A DNA stretch of 64,000 nt from an uncultured Prochlorococcus sp. (GTDB lineage: Bacteria > Cyanobacteriota > Cyanobacteriia > PCC-6307 > Cyanobiaceae): the NCBI GenBank assembly GCA_902600475.1, contig CACKJM010000009.1:1-64000 (forward strand), written 5' to 3'. The notes below the pieces were generated by a model that was not told where the DNA came from, did no database searches, and saw only the letters and a program-made list of their open reading frames with translations. Position 1 is the stretch's first letter. The number at the start of each line of letters is the position of its first letter. Shown piece after piece: positions 63,328 through 64,000 of the stretch. The translations under genes and the position numbers were made by a program.

Positions 63328-64000
63328 CTATGAGGAGATAAAATTCCATTGTCTCGAAAATGTTTTGCTCCTTCTCCAGGAATTAAATTCATTTTTTAAT
63401 TTGTATGTGCATAAATTTGAGACGTCAATATTTGTATTGGGAATTTTCTCATTTAAAAGTTGTCTATAAGCAGATCTTTTAAGATCAAGTTGATTTAAGT
63501 TTTGATCTTTGAAGTGATTTGAATCACTTAAACAAAGATCTTTTTCAGCTTTAGTCAAATTGACCATTATGTTTTTGTTTTCGGCATTTCTATGAAAATT
63601 TTGGAGTGTTATTTTATCAACTAGATAATGTTCCTTCGAAATCGCTGGTCCTATTGCAACAATTAAGTTATCTCTATATGTCCCTAAATTTTCGAAGATA
63701 TTAACCATATTTTTTATTATTTTTGTTTCTAAACCTTTTCTTCCACAATGCAAGGTTGCTACATTTCTCGTCATTTTATCTGCAAAAAATATTGGCATAC
63801 AATCAGCTGTGTAAACCCATAAGTTTTGATTGCATTTATTACCAACAAGACCATCTGCATCAGTCTTAATCCCTTCTTCGGAATGTGATCCAAACACTAT
63901 CACATTACTGTGAATTTGATTGGAAAAACAATTTATGTAATTTTCATTAAAGTGATTCCCTAATGATTGAAGTAATTTCTTAGAGCTTGACTTCGTAAAA
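63328..64000 (-). CDS. pgeF: polyphenol oxidase / laccase-domain protein (PgeF/YfiH family), 5' end beyond window
   Basis: ADGLVGNKCNQNLWVYTADCMPIFFADKMTRNVATLHCGRKGLE; the frame stays open from 63903 to the right edge (…KSSSKKLLQSLGNHFNENYINCFSNQIHSN), so the track start is internal. Confidence 0.87.
   Translation of the reverse strand, partial: FTKSSSKKLLQSLGNHFNENYINCFSNQIHSNVIVFGSHSEEGIKTDADGLVGNKCNQNLWVYTADCMPIFFADKMTRNVATLHCGRKGLETKIIKNMVNIFENLGTYRDNLIVAIGPAISKEHYLVDKITLQNFHRNAENKNIMVNLTKAEKDLCLSDSNHFKDQNLNQLDLKRSAYRQLLNEKIPNTNIDVSNLCTYKLKNEFNSWRRSKTFSRQWNFISS

Overview
This 64 kb AT-rich window reads as core chromosomal backbone of a high-light-adapted Prochlorococcus-like marine picocyanobacterium. 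Support comes from petC/petA, psaF/psaJ, psb27, a stand-alone hli gene, a ferrochelatase with an Hli-like C-terminal tail, and very compact gene spacing. I annotate about 75 protein genes and two tRNAs (Asp-GTC, Trp-CCA). Three CDSs are missing or cut short in the ORF track: the edge-truncated ubiA-like gene (1-702, -), psaJ (9992-10126, -) and a 58-aa high-light-inducible protein (11860-12036, +). The pgeF-like ORF at the right edge also continues past the listed start. I see no CRISPR array, prophage, IS element, toxin-antitoxin pair or recognisable defence island, and no convincing new multi-gene system. The best leads are: (a) two divergent family I pyrophosphatases, one with substituted catalytic positions; (b) an FtsL-like unknown translationally coupled to ftsI; (c) a TPR-like plus internal-lipobox DUF3153 fusion; (d) a lone, apparently catalytically intact tyrosine recombinase in core sequence; (e) a His-rich 21-bp tandem repeat in a CobW-type GTPase; (f) a small unknown protein between two tRNAs. 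All functional calls come from reading motifs by eye; no database search was run.
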